The notes below the pieces were generated by a model. The model searched no databases. It worked only from the letters and a program-made list of their open reading frames with translations, and was not told where the DNA came from. The position numbers were made by a program, and so were the translations under genes. Shown here in pieces: positions 1 to 7,167 of a stretch of DNA of 17,511 nucleotides. Within the stretch, counting starts at the first letter, position 1. Every line of letters starts with the position of its first letter. The DNA is from JAEZFI01 sp044508215 (GTDB taxonomy: Bacteria; Actinomycetota; Acidimicrobiia; Acidimicrobiales; Microtrichaceae). Location of the stretch: positions 1-17,511 of the forward strand of contig JBIQID010000060.1 of assembly GCA_044508215.1 (NCBI GenBank), in the 5' to 3' direction.

Positions 1-105
1 CGGGGCCTGCTCGGCCGGCTCCTCCGGCGCTGCGGTAGCGGAGGGCGTCGTCGACGCCCCGGGCTCGGGTCGTCAGCGCCGGAGGAGCCGGCCGAGCAGG
101 CCCCG
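1..105. repeat. 32-bp perfect inverted repeat at the left window edge
   Basis: Bases 1-32 are the exact reverse complement of bases 74-105, separated by a 41-bp spacer. The spacer holds a smaller hairpin, GGGCGTC (43-49), loop GTC, GACGCCC (53-59). The right arm lies inside the 3' end of the double-PhyH gene and encodes its last residues, RGLLGRLLRR, so the left arm read on the plus strand would encode the same ten residues. The repeat may continue left of the window. It could be a large terminator-like structure, the duplicated tail of a convergent neighbour, or a fold-back assembly artefact, since it starts exactly at base 1. The first 72 bases hold no gene that I can support. Confidence 0.8.
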
Positions 106-1971
106 TCGGCGCTCCCCGGCCGGGGCAGGGACAGCGACGCTCGCCGGTGCCGCCGGAGGCGCTGAGCCCTCGGGGATCCACTCGTCGAGCTCGGCGAGGC
201 CGACCTTCCGGTCCGTGACCTCGACGGATCGCATCGGCTCGCCGGAGGGGCGGGTGCCGAACGGCTCGCTCGTGAAGTGCGTGCTCCCGGGCGGTATCTC
301 GAAGACCTCGGCCCGGCCCTCCTCCGATGAGTGGAGGTGGAGCACCGCAGCGGCCGGCGGAGCGATCGCGACCGCCACCGCAGGACGCGGGTGCCGACCC
401 CGGTTCGGTGGCGTGTGGTGGAGGAGCGCGTTGTCGTAGACCACCGCGTGCCCGGCTGGCACCGGGACGGCCACGCTCGCCCGAGCGATGATCTCGTCGG
501 CGACGTCCGTCCAGGGGTCGGGGAAGCCGGCGCCTCGGTGGTTGTCGAGCCAGCGGTGGCTGCCGGGGATCACGTGCATGCCGCCGTCGTCGGAGCCGGC
601 CCCTCGGAGCGGACACCAGACGACGTAGCCACGGTGGTAGCGCTCGTCGACGTACTCCCAGTCCTGGTGGAGCGAGACCGGGTTGTCGCCGTTCGGCCCC
701 TTCGAGAGCATCACGCCCTTGAAGACCCGGTAGCCGGGCATCACACGGTCGATCCCCGGCTGGGCCAGCGCCTGGAGCGCACCGTCGATCCGCACCGCCT
801 CGTGGCGCGGGGCGTCCTGGTTGGTCGCGTAGAAGGGCGTGGACGGTGCGATGCGCAGCGAGTCGTACAGCTCCATCGCCGTGGCGAGGTCCTCACCGTC
901 GAAGAGCGGGACCACCGCGTAGCCGTCCTTGTCCAGCTGGGCGAGGAGGTCGGGATCGATGTCGCCGAGCACCCCCGCCATCCGCGCCTGGGCGGCGTCG
1001 CAGCGGGAGCAGAGCAACGTGATGTTCCCCACCAGCCGGTCGACGTGGCCGGCGACGTCGTCGGTGGTGCCGCACCGGTGGCACCACAGCAGGTCGGGGT
1101 TGATGGTGCCCAGCTCGACCGGCGGGTGGTCGATGGCGCGGCCCTCCGCGACGAACCGGTCGAGGTCCTCCTCCGTGAGGCGGGGGAACTCGGCGGGGTC
1201 GACCTGTCCCAGCAGGCGAGCCTCCTGCGGAGGGGTCCTCAGGGTGAACGGGTTGTTCTCCGTCCAGAACGACTCCTCGATCTCGAACTCGTCGATCGTG
1301 CCGGAGTCGTTCGCGAAGTAGTGGAGGTGCTGCGCCTCCTCGGGGATCAGGTCGGTCGCCGCCACCAGGCGGAACCTGCCGCTCCGGTTCGGGAACGAGA
1401 AGTGGTAGGTCGAGTGGCAGAACACGATCGCCTGGCCGGCCTCGACCGGCACCGGGATCGCGTGGCGGCTGATGATCCGCTCCTCGAGACCCGCGTACGG
1501 CGGCGGGCACCCGTGGATGCCACGCTGCACCGGCGCCCAGGTGTGGCTGCCCGGCACGACCCAGAGCTGCCCGTTCTCCTCGTTGGTGTCGGTGAGCGCA
1601 CACCACACCTCGACCGAGCGGTAGCGGCGCTCGTCGAGGACCGAGATGTCCTGGTGGAGGCCGAAGCCGCTCGTCTCGCCGGGCCACTTCTGGATGTAGC
1701 AGTAGGAGAGCGACTTGTGGCGGTCGAACAGTCCGGCGACGCGCGGCGCGAGCACCGCTTCGACCTCGGCGTGGACGGCCTCCTTGTAGTCGCTGTCGAA
1801 GCAGTGGAAGGTGTCGATGCAGGCCCGCTGGGGGTCGCCCGGGGCGACGCCGAGCGACTGGTAGGCGGCGGCCAGGCGCTCCACCTCCTCGGGACCCAGG
1901 AGGGGGACCACGACGTACCCGTCGGCCGCGAGCCGCGCGTCGAGCTCGGGGTCGAGGAACGTGGATCGCAT
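73..1971 (-). CDS. Tandem phytanoyl-CoA dioxygenase (PhyH)-like oxygenase, two catalytic domains
   Basis: This 632-residue protein carries two complete PhyH-type Fe(II)/2-oxoglutarate oxygenase domains. Domain 1 (about 1-250) has the facial triad H106-x-D108 with H190, and R201 as the likely 2OG-binding Arg. Domain 2 (about 340-590) has H435-x-D437, H518 and R529. Between them lies a short CxxC...CxxC insert (C297, C300, C321, C324) that resembles a zinc ribbon. The C-terminus is a Pro/Ala-rich stretch followed by a basic amphipathic tail, RRRGLLGRLLRR. Single PhyH enzymes usually have about 250-330 residues, so this is a duplication. The family hydroxylates CH groups of lipids, sugars or natural-product scaffolds; the substrate here is unknown. 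The ATG is preceded by a full AGGAGG. It is the last gene of the minus-strand operon, 33 bp after the neighbouring PhyH gene. Confidence 0.9.
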   Translation of the reverse strand: MRSTFLDPELDARLAADGYVVVPLLGPEEVERLAAAYQSLGVAPGDPQRACIDTFHCFDSDYKEAVHAEVEAVLAPRVAGLFDRHKSLSYCYIQKWPGETSGFGLHQDISVLDERRYRSVEVWCALTDTNEENGQLWVVPGSHTWAPVQRGIHGCPPPYAGLEERIISRHAIPVPVEAGQAIVFCHSTYHFSFPNRSGRFRLVAATDLIPEEAQHLHYFANDSGTIDEFEIEESFWTENNPFTLRTPPQEARLLGQVDPAEFPRLTEEDLDRFVAEGRAIDHPPVELGTINPDLLWCHRCGTTDDVAGHVDRLVGNITLLCSRCDAAQARMAGVLGDIDPDLLAQLDKDGYAVVPLFDGEDLATAMELYDSLRIAPSTPFYATNQDAPRHEAVRIDGALQALAQPGIDRVMPGYRVFKGVMLSKGPNGDNPVSLHQDWEYVDERYHRGYVVWCPLRGAGSDDGGMHVIPGSHRWLDNHRGAGFPDPWTDVADEIIARASVAVPVPAGHAVVYDNALLHHTPPNRGRHPRPAVAVAIAPPAAAVLHLHSSEEGRAEVFEIPPGSTHFTSEPFGTRPSGEPMRSVEVTDRKVGLAELDEWIPEGSAPPAAPASVAVPAPAGERRRGLLGRLLRR

Positions 1972-1975
1972 GCTG

Positions 1976-1981
1976 CCTCCT
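1976..1981 (-). promoter_or_regulatory. Perfect Shine-Dalgarno AGGAGG
   Basis: On the minus strand AGGAGG lies 4 nt before the ATG at 1971. It fixes the start of the double-PhyH gene. It is the strongest ribosome site in this operon, which suggests that the last gene is translated independently of the one before it. Confidence 0.75.
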
Positions 1982-2004
1982 GAGAGCTGAACCCGCCGGC
2001 TCGG

Positions 2005-3003
2005 CTAGCCAGAGCGTACCTGAGCCGCCGCGCGCAGGCGGTTGGCCACCCGCCGTGCCAGGCCGACGAGCCGGGCCGTGGGCCGAGGGTGCGCAGCCTG
2101 AGGCTGGGGCACCTCCGTGGGAGGCGGAGGGCTCTCGTCGACCACCGGTGCCGTGAGGTCGACGCCCCACCGCTGCGCCACGTCGGCGGGATCCGGGGCG
2201 ACGGTGGTGAGCGGAACGGTCGCGAACGCATCGGACGCGTCGAGCGGCGCGTGCTTCAGGTCCTCCGGGCCTCGCTCGACGAAGAAGTCCTCGGTCACGC
2301 GGTGGACGGCGACGCGGCCGTCCCCGACGCCGGTCGAGTGCTCGAGGTCGGCCTCCGCGCTCGTGACGGCGACGGCGACCGCCAGTCGCATGACGTCGCT
2401 CCGGTTGGGCGGCGACCGGTGGAGGAGCCGGTTGTCCATGACCACTGCCTGGCCCGCCGTGACCGGCACCGTCACGAGGTGCGGCACCAATGCGTCGGAG
2501 TGCGCCCAGTACCAGGGTGGCGTCAGCGTGCCCCGCTTCTCGAGCCCGACCGCGTGGCTGCCCGGCAGCACCTCGAGCGGCCCGTTGTCGAGCTCGGGGG
2601 TCGCATCGTCGAGCGCCACCCAGACGACGAACGACCGGTGGCGCGCCTCGTCGACGTAGCTCCAGTCCTGGTGGAGCGGCAGTTCGCTGCCCGGACCCGG
2701 GTACTTGGCCAGGAAGCTCGTCATGAACGTGCGGTGGTCGCGGCAGAGCCGCTCGACCACGTCCTTCCAGAGCGGCACCAGCTCGGTGGTGACGGTCCGC
2801 TTCGCGTCGACGGACCAGGCCGCGTAGCTCGGCTGGAAGCCGTGCCCCGACTCCGGCGCGCAACGGTCGAAGACGTCCCGGAAGGCGGCACGCTCGGCCT
2901 CGTCGAGGAGGTCCACCACCGCGTACCCGACCTCGTCCAGCTGCTCGGCGACGTCACGGTCGACGAAGACCTCGGCGGCGGGGGCTCCGACCGTGGCGGT
3001 CAC
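2005..3003 (-). CDS. Phytanoyl-CoA dioxygenase (PhyH)-like Fe/2OG oxygenase
   Basis: This 332-residue protein has one PhyH domain over about residues 15-260. Iron ligands are H111-x-D113 (in LHQDWSYVDE) and H195 (in NRLLHRSPPNR), with R206 as the likely 2OG anchor. After the core comes DFFVERGP, a motif shared with the PhyH gene at 10277-11812. A Pro-rich linker (about 290-308) leads to a basic amphipathic tail, TARLVGLARRVANRLRAAAQ, that may bind the inner membrane face. The start is GTG at 3003 and overlaps the stop of the upstream radical SAM gene as GTGA, so translational coupling is likely. A GGAGG 10 nt upstream is somewhat far. The catalytic set is complete, so activity is expected. 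The substrate is unknown, and family membership alone does not imply phytanoyl-CoA. Confidence 0.92.
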   Translation of the reverse strand: MTATVGAPAAEVFVDRDVAEQLDEVGYAVVDLLDEAERAAFRDVFDRCAPESGHGFQPSYAAWSVDAKRTVTTELVPLWKDVVERLCRDHRTFMTSFLAKYPGPGSELPLHQDWSYVDEARHRSFVVWVALDDATPELDNGPLEVLPGSHAVGLEKRGTLTPPWYWAHSDALVPHLVTVPVTAGQAVVMDNRLLHRSPPNRSDVMRLAVAVAVTSAEADLEHSTGVGDGRVAVHRVTEDFFVERGPEDLKHAPLDASDAFATVPLTTVAPDPADVAQRWGVDLTAPVVDESPPPPTEVPQPQAAHPRPTARLVGLARRVANRLRAAAQVRSG

Positions 3004-5585
3004 GGGTGGCCGGCCTCCTCGGTGGACGGACGGGTGCTGCGGATCCCCACGATCGCCAGCTCGGCGTCGTCCTCGTCCCCGTCCTCGATCGCCGGGGCGG
3101 GGTCGGGGAGCTCGGGTCGGGTGTAGCCGGGGGTGGCGCTCACCTCGTTGACCCAGCGCGTGAGCGGTGAGTCCAGCTCGAAGTGGCTGATGTGCCAGAA
3201 CTCGCCGGGGAGCAGGTCAGGGGGTCGCTCCTCGTGGAGCCGGCGGAAGCCCTCGGAGAGCCCAGCCGGGTCCCCCCACACCTCGAGCGTGCCGGGCCCG
3301 TAGGACGCGAGCGGCCTCGTGGGGCCGGTCGCCCGACCGTCCCGCCGGAGCTGGTCCGTGGCGTCGTGGTAGTAGGCGACGTAGTCGTGGGCCAACGGGA
3401 CCCGGTGGGGGAACGCCCGGTCGCGGTCGGGCATCAGCGCCAGCTGCACGTCGAGCGCCACGCGCAGCTCGTCGTCGAGGGGGAGCCCGAGCTCGTCGGT
3501 GACGAAGCGGGCGACCTCGTCGTAGAAGGGCCGCCATCCCAGCGGGGGCACCAGGAAGCAGTCCATGTGGTGCAGCGCCCAGCTCAGCAGCGGGTACCGC
3601 AGCGGTTCGGCGCGGGCCATCGTGACGAGGCGGTCCAGGACCGTCAGCGCCGGCAGGCCCTTCTCCCACTGGAGGACCCGGAGCAGGTGCCTCAGGAGCC
3701 CCATGTGCTCGAAGAGCCGTTCGGCCATCCGGAGGCCCATCATGTGCTGGCGCTCCTCCACGGTGAAGGTCGACGACCCGATGACCACGTCGTCGTCGTC
3801 CATCTGCAGCTCGAAGCGGTCCTTGTACTCCGGGTCGTTCATCGGAGCGTTCGGCAGCACCTGGCAGACCCAGCAGCGCGGGGTGACCTCGTGGTCGAAC
3901 GCCCACTGGAGGTCGGCGCTGAACGAGCCGACGGTGGCGCCGGGTAGCCCCACGATGAAGTCGCAGAGGATGGGGAGGCGCTCGCGTCGGAAGGCGGCGG
4001 CGAGGTCGTCGTAGCGCTCCGGGCTGATGTTCGAGCGGTGGATCGCCTCCAACGTGTCGGCGTCCCGCGTCTGCAGCGCGAGGCTCGACACGACGGTGAT
4101 CCCCTCGTTCGAGAGCATCGAGATGATCCGGGAGAGGTTGCGCGTGGCGTTCTTGGCGGTGTTGACCCCCCACACGAGGGGGACCCCGGTTCGGCGGCGC
4201 AGCCGCACGACGTGCTCCGCGATCTCGACGTCGCGGGGCAGGATGCCGTAGTTGGCGTCGGTCACCATCCACACGGGGAGGCCTCGCTCGGCGAGCCACT
4301 CCATCTCCCCGACCACCCGGTCCATGGAGAACTTCCGGATCCGCGACATCGTCGCCGAGCCCCAGTCGCAGAACGTGCACTTGTAGGGGCAACCGCGGTT
4401 GGTCTCGAAGGTGGCCACCGTCCCGATGGCGGGGTCCCACGTTGCGGGGTGCAGGTCGTCGAACTCGCCGGAGAGGTACGGGGAGGGGAAGGCGTCGAGG
4501 TCGAGGCGGCGCTCGCGTGGTGGGGTGCGGACCAGCTCGCCGCCACCGGGGTCCCGGAACACCACCCCGGCCACCCCGGACAGGACGCTGAGGTCGCCGA
4601 AGCGGGGCGCGGCGGCGAGCGCCGCGAGGAGCTCGGCGGCGGTCTCCTCGCCCTCTCCGACGACGGCCACGTGGACGCCGGGGCGGGCCATGAACCGCTC
4701 CTGGTCCCCGGGGTACTTCGGTGTGTGCGGCCCCCCGTGCACCGCGATCAGCTGGGGGTTCGAGGCGCTCAGCTCTTCGGCGAGTGCCAGGTTCTCGCGG
4801 TGCGACCAGATGTAGTTGGAGCACAGCAGGACCGCCGGGCCGCGGTGGTCGGCCAGCAGGAGGCGGGCTTCGTCGACCGTCACCAGAGGCCGCAGCTCGT
4901 AGGTGTCGCCGAGCCGTCCGCCGTCCCACACGCGGGCGTTGGCCAGGATCATCCCCGCGGCGAGAGGTGGTCCGTAGCGGGGGAGGTACACGGCGACGAC
5001 GGGGATCCGGTCGGGGTCGAGGGGGGTCAGCGACCCTTCGCCCAACGGTCGCGGCGCCGTCTGCTCCTCGAGGGTCGTGAGCCGTGTCGGAGGGGCCGGC
5101 CGCACGGCCTCGACCGGGGTCCCCTCGGGCCGGAGCCGCACCGCGCCGAGGTGTGCGAGCCGAGCGACGGCCCGTGCGGCGCGCTCGAGGTCGATCCCGG
5201 CCTCATCGGCGAGGTCGTCGCAGCGGCGGGTCCGGTCGAGGAGGTCCAGCAACCGCACGTCGTCCGCTGACAGCTGCTCGAACCGGTCGGTCCCGGATGG
5301 CACCACGAAGAGGCCGTCCTCGCAGCACGCGAGCACCAGCGGCAGGACGGGTGTCATCACCTGGTCCGCGGGGCTCCGCCCGTCGCGGCGCGACGCCGCA
5401 GGCGAAGCCGGACCGGCTGCTGCGATCACGTGGGCGAGGTCGACCTCCGACATCTCCTGCGAGTCGATCGGCGTCGCCGTCCATCGGCCGGCTTCCCTGA
5501 CGATGATCCCGGTCACCGGCCCGGGTCGGCCCGCTCCGGTTCCGCGGCCGGCCCCACGGAGCCTCCCGAACCAACCCGTCCCCAT
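3000..5585 (-). CDS. Radical SAM protein with B12-binding-type domain and N-terminal winged-helix/PqqD-like region
   Basis: This 861-residue protein starts with a basic tail (WFGRLRGAGRG). A small helical region follows at about 105-152 that looks like a winged helix or PqqD-like module. A Rossmann-like B12-binding-type domain spans about 195-330 (VHGGPHTPKYPGD, VVGEGEET). The radical SAM core starts near 390 with RGCPYKCTFCDW, and C399, C403 and C406 bind the [4Fe-4S] cluster. The C-terminal 250 residues match nothing that I know. I do not see the DxHxxG cobalamin motif, so cobalamin may be absent or bound base-off. Such enzymes methylate or otherwise modify unactivated carbon. It is the first gene of the minus operon and overlaps the next by 4 bp. 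The ATG has no Shine-Dalgarno; a TACAGT hexamer 6 nt upstream suggests a leaderless transcript. Confidence 0.9.
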   Translation of the reverse strand: MGTGWFGRLRGAGRGTGAGRPGPVTGIIVREAGRWTATPIDSQEMSEVDLAHVIAAAGPASPAASRRDGRSPADQVMTPVLPLVLACCEDGLFVVPSGTDRFEQLSADDVRLLDLLDRTRRCDDLADEAGIDLERAARAVARLAHLGAVRLRPEGTPVEAVRPAPPTRLTTLEEQTAPRPLGEGSLTPLDPDRIPVVAVYLPRYGPPLAAGMILANARVWDGGRLGDTYELRPLVTVDEARLLLADHRGPAVLLCSNYIWSHRENLALAEELSASNPQLIAVHGGPHTPKYPGDQERFMARPGVHVAVVGEGEETAAELLAALAAAPRFGDLSVLSGVAGVVFRDPGGGELVRTPPRERRLDLDAFPSPYLSGEFDDLHPATWDPAIGTVATFETNRGCPYKCTFCDWGSATMSRIRKFSMDRVVGEMEWLAERGLPVWMVTDANYGILPRDVEIAEHVVRLRRRTGVPLVWGVNTAKNATRNLSRIISMLSNEGITVVSSLALQTRDADTLEAIHRSNISPERYDDLAAAFRRERLPILCDFIVGLPGATVGSFSADLQWAFDHEVTPRCWVCQVLPNAPMNDPEYKDRFELQMDDDDVVIGSSTFTVEERQHMMGLRMAERLFEHMGLLRHLLRVLQWEKGLPALTVLDRLVTMARAEPLRYPLLSWALHHMDCFLVPPLGWRPFYDEVARFVTDELGLPLDDELRVALDVQLALMPDRDRAFPHRVPLAHDYVAYYHDATDQLRRDGRATGPTRPLASYGPGTLEVWGDPAGLSEGFRRLHEERPPDLLPGEFWHISHFELDSPLTRWVNEVSATPGYTRPELPDPAPAIEDGDEDDAELAIVGIRSTRPSTEEAGHP

Positions 5586-5667
5586 GGGGCTACTGTACGA
5601 CCGGCACCCGGGACCAGGCTGCTGGGCCTCGCCAGGCCCGTGGGTGCCGGTCGAGACGGAGTGACCT
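5586..5667. promoter_or_regulatory. Divergent promoter region with nested inverted repeats
   Basis: This 82-bp gap separates two divergently read genes. On the minus strand TACAGT (5597-5592) sits 6 nt before the ATG at 5585, the -10 spacing of actinobacterial leaderless mRNAs. No -35 box is evident. On the plus strand GGAG (5658-5661) lies 6 nt before the GTG at 5668. The gap is mostly filled by a 12-bp perfect inverted repeat, CGACCGGCACCC (5598-5609) and GGGTGCCGGTCG (5642-5653). Inside it is a smaller hairpin, GGGCCT (5624-5629), loop CGCC, AGGCCC (5634-5639). The repeat abuts the proposed -10 and could be an operator, or an RNA structure in the leader of the plus gene. Confidence 0.5.
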
Positions 5668-7167
5668 GTGAGCGCGATGCAGGAGAGCGAGCCGAGCTCG
5701 GTCCAGCCGTCGCTCTTCGCCGACGAGCGGCTGCAGGCCCACTACGACGAGGAGGGATGGGCTCGCTTCCCGCTGGTGCCCGAGGACCTCGTGGAGGACC
5801 TGCGCGAACGGTGCCTGGCGCTCTATCCGGCCGGCCGCAGCGGGATCACGTTCGCCAACGTGGACGACGACCGCCGGTTCGTCCTCGCCGTGCACGAGAT
5901 GATGGGCCCGATCTGGCGGGAGCACCTCGCGGGGGTGATGCCCGGCCAGCGCGTCGTCTTCACCACCTGCGTGGTCAAGCACCCCGACGAGGGCTCGCTC
6001 ATGTCGTCGCACGAGGACGGGACGTTCGTCGAGGAGGCGCAGCACCGTTCGGCCACCCTCTGGCTGCCGCTGGTCGACTGCCGCGAGGAAGATCGCAACG
6101 GGATGATCCAGGTGATCCCGCGGAGCCACCGCATCGCCCGGACCTACGCCGGCACGAACGTGCCGGAGTGGCATCGACCCCACCGCGAGTTCCTCACCCG
6201 GCACCTGCAGCCGGTCCCGACGAGGGCCGGCGAGTGCGTCGTCTGGGACAGCCGGCTGCTCCACGGCTCTCCGGCGAACCGGTCCGACGCCCCCCGGGTG
6301 GCGCTGATCGCCGCCCTGGCGCCCGAGGGCGCCCCGCTCGTCCACGTCGAGGCGCTGGGGCGGACGCGGCGGAGGATGCTGGCGGTGGACGAGGCGTTCC
6401 ACCTGCACCACTCGCCGATCGCGGTGCGCCAGGCGATGCCCGACTACACCGAGCTGCGCCGGTTCTCGGAGCCGGCCACGAGGGCAGCTCCCGGGGAGGT
6501 GGCCGCCCTCTGTGGGTCGACCGAGGTCCCCCTCCCGGTCGTGGACCGGCCCGCCGACGACTGGTTCCCACCCTCGGACGGGGCGATGGCGGCCCCGCGG
6601 GTGCTGGACGGTGACGACGAACCGCTCGACACGCCAGTTGACCGGTGGAGCGAGGTGGCGCTCGACGAGCTGCGCGGGGCCGACCCCGCCGTCCACGGCG
6701 ACCGGGGGAGCTGGCAGCCGGCGAGGTCGGCGGGCGAGTGGACCGCCCTCGAGCTGGTCGAACGTGGGCGCGGCCCCGGCTCCGGGGCCGCCCTCGAGGG
6801 GGTCCGTCGCCTTGCCCGCTCCGACGGCCTGCAGTCCGCCGTGCTCTTCACGCTGGCCCCCGGTGCAGCGTTCTCGCCCGCGGTCGACCGGGGGGTCGAG
6901 GTCTGCCTGCCGCTCACCACCCCCTCCGGTGGGGCGGGTCTCGCCGCCGCCGGTGGCGCCGCGAACTTCGAGCTGGGTGTTCCCATCGTGATCGACGCCG
7001 CTGCGCCACGGCAGTACTGGAACGGCAGCGGAGAGCTCGTCCGAGGGCTCCTGCTCCGTCCCGGAGGGGTGCGCCACAGCGGGCGGAGGGACAGCCGGCC
7101 GGGCCTCCGGGCCGCGGTCAGCGGCGCGCTGGGTCGGCGGGCACGTCGAGGTCCACGGCGAACGTGA
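5668..7167 (+). CDS. PhyH-like oxygenase fused to a degenerate Asp/Asn-hydroxylase-like barrel
   Basis: This 499-residue protein has a PhyH domain at about 15-260, with ligands H115-x-D117 (SSHEDGTFVEE), H199 (RLLHGSPANR) and R210. From about 355 to 465 a second beta-rich domain resembles the aspartyl/asparaginyl beta-hydroxylase fold, ending in PIVIDAAAPRQYWN. Where that family has an iron-binding His before the VW/YW pair, this protein has R448, so the second domain is probably not catalytic and may bind substrate. The C-terminus is strongly basic (ALGRRARRGPRRT). The protein at 10277-11812 has the same architecture, which makes the two paralogues. The start is GTG with GGAG 6 nt upstream; an ATG at 5677 is an alternative. 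Its last 50 bp overlap the 3' end of the ABC ATPase gene on the opposite strand. Confidence 0.88.
   Translation: MSAMQESEPSSVQPSLFADERLQAHYDEEGWARFPLVPEDLVEDLRERCLALYPAGRSGITFANVDDDRRFVLAVHEMMGPIWREHLAGVMPGQRVVFTTCVVKHPDEGSLMSSHEDGTFVEEAQHRSATLWLPLVDCREEDRNGMIQVIPRSHRIARTYAGTNVPEWHRPHREFLTRHLQPVPTRAGECVVWDSRLLHGSPANRSDAPRVALIAALAPEGAPLVHVEALGRTRRRMLAVDEAFHLHHSPIAVRQAMPDYTELRRFSEPATRAAPGEVAALCGSTEVPLPVVDRPADDWFPPSDGAMAAPRVLDGDDEPLDTPVDRWSEVALDELRGADPAVHGDRGSWQPARSAGEWTALELVERGRGPGSGAALEGVRRLARSDGLQSAVLFTLAPGAAFSPAVDRGVEVCLPLTTPSGGAGLAAAGGAANFELGVPIVIDAAAPRQYWNGSGELVRGLLLRPGGVRHSGRRDSRPGLRAAVSGALGRRARRGPRRT

Noticed and set aside
893..2863. Long minus-strand frame of 656 codons across the two PhyH genes
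   Set aside because: It is a shifted-frame shadow rich in Arg, Pro and Gly, without motifs, over two clearly supported PhyH genes.
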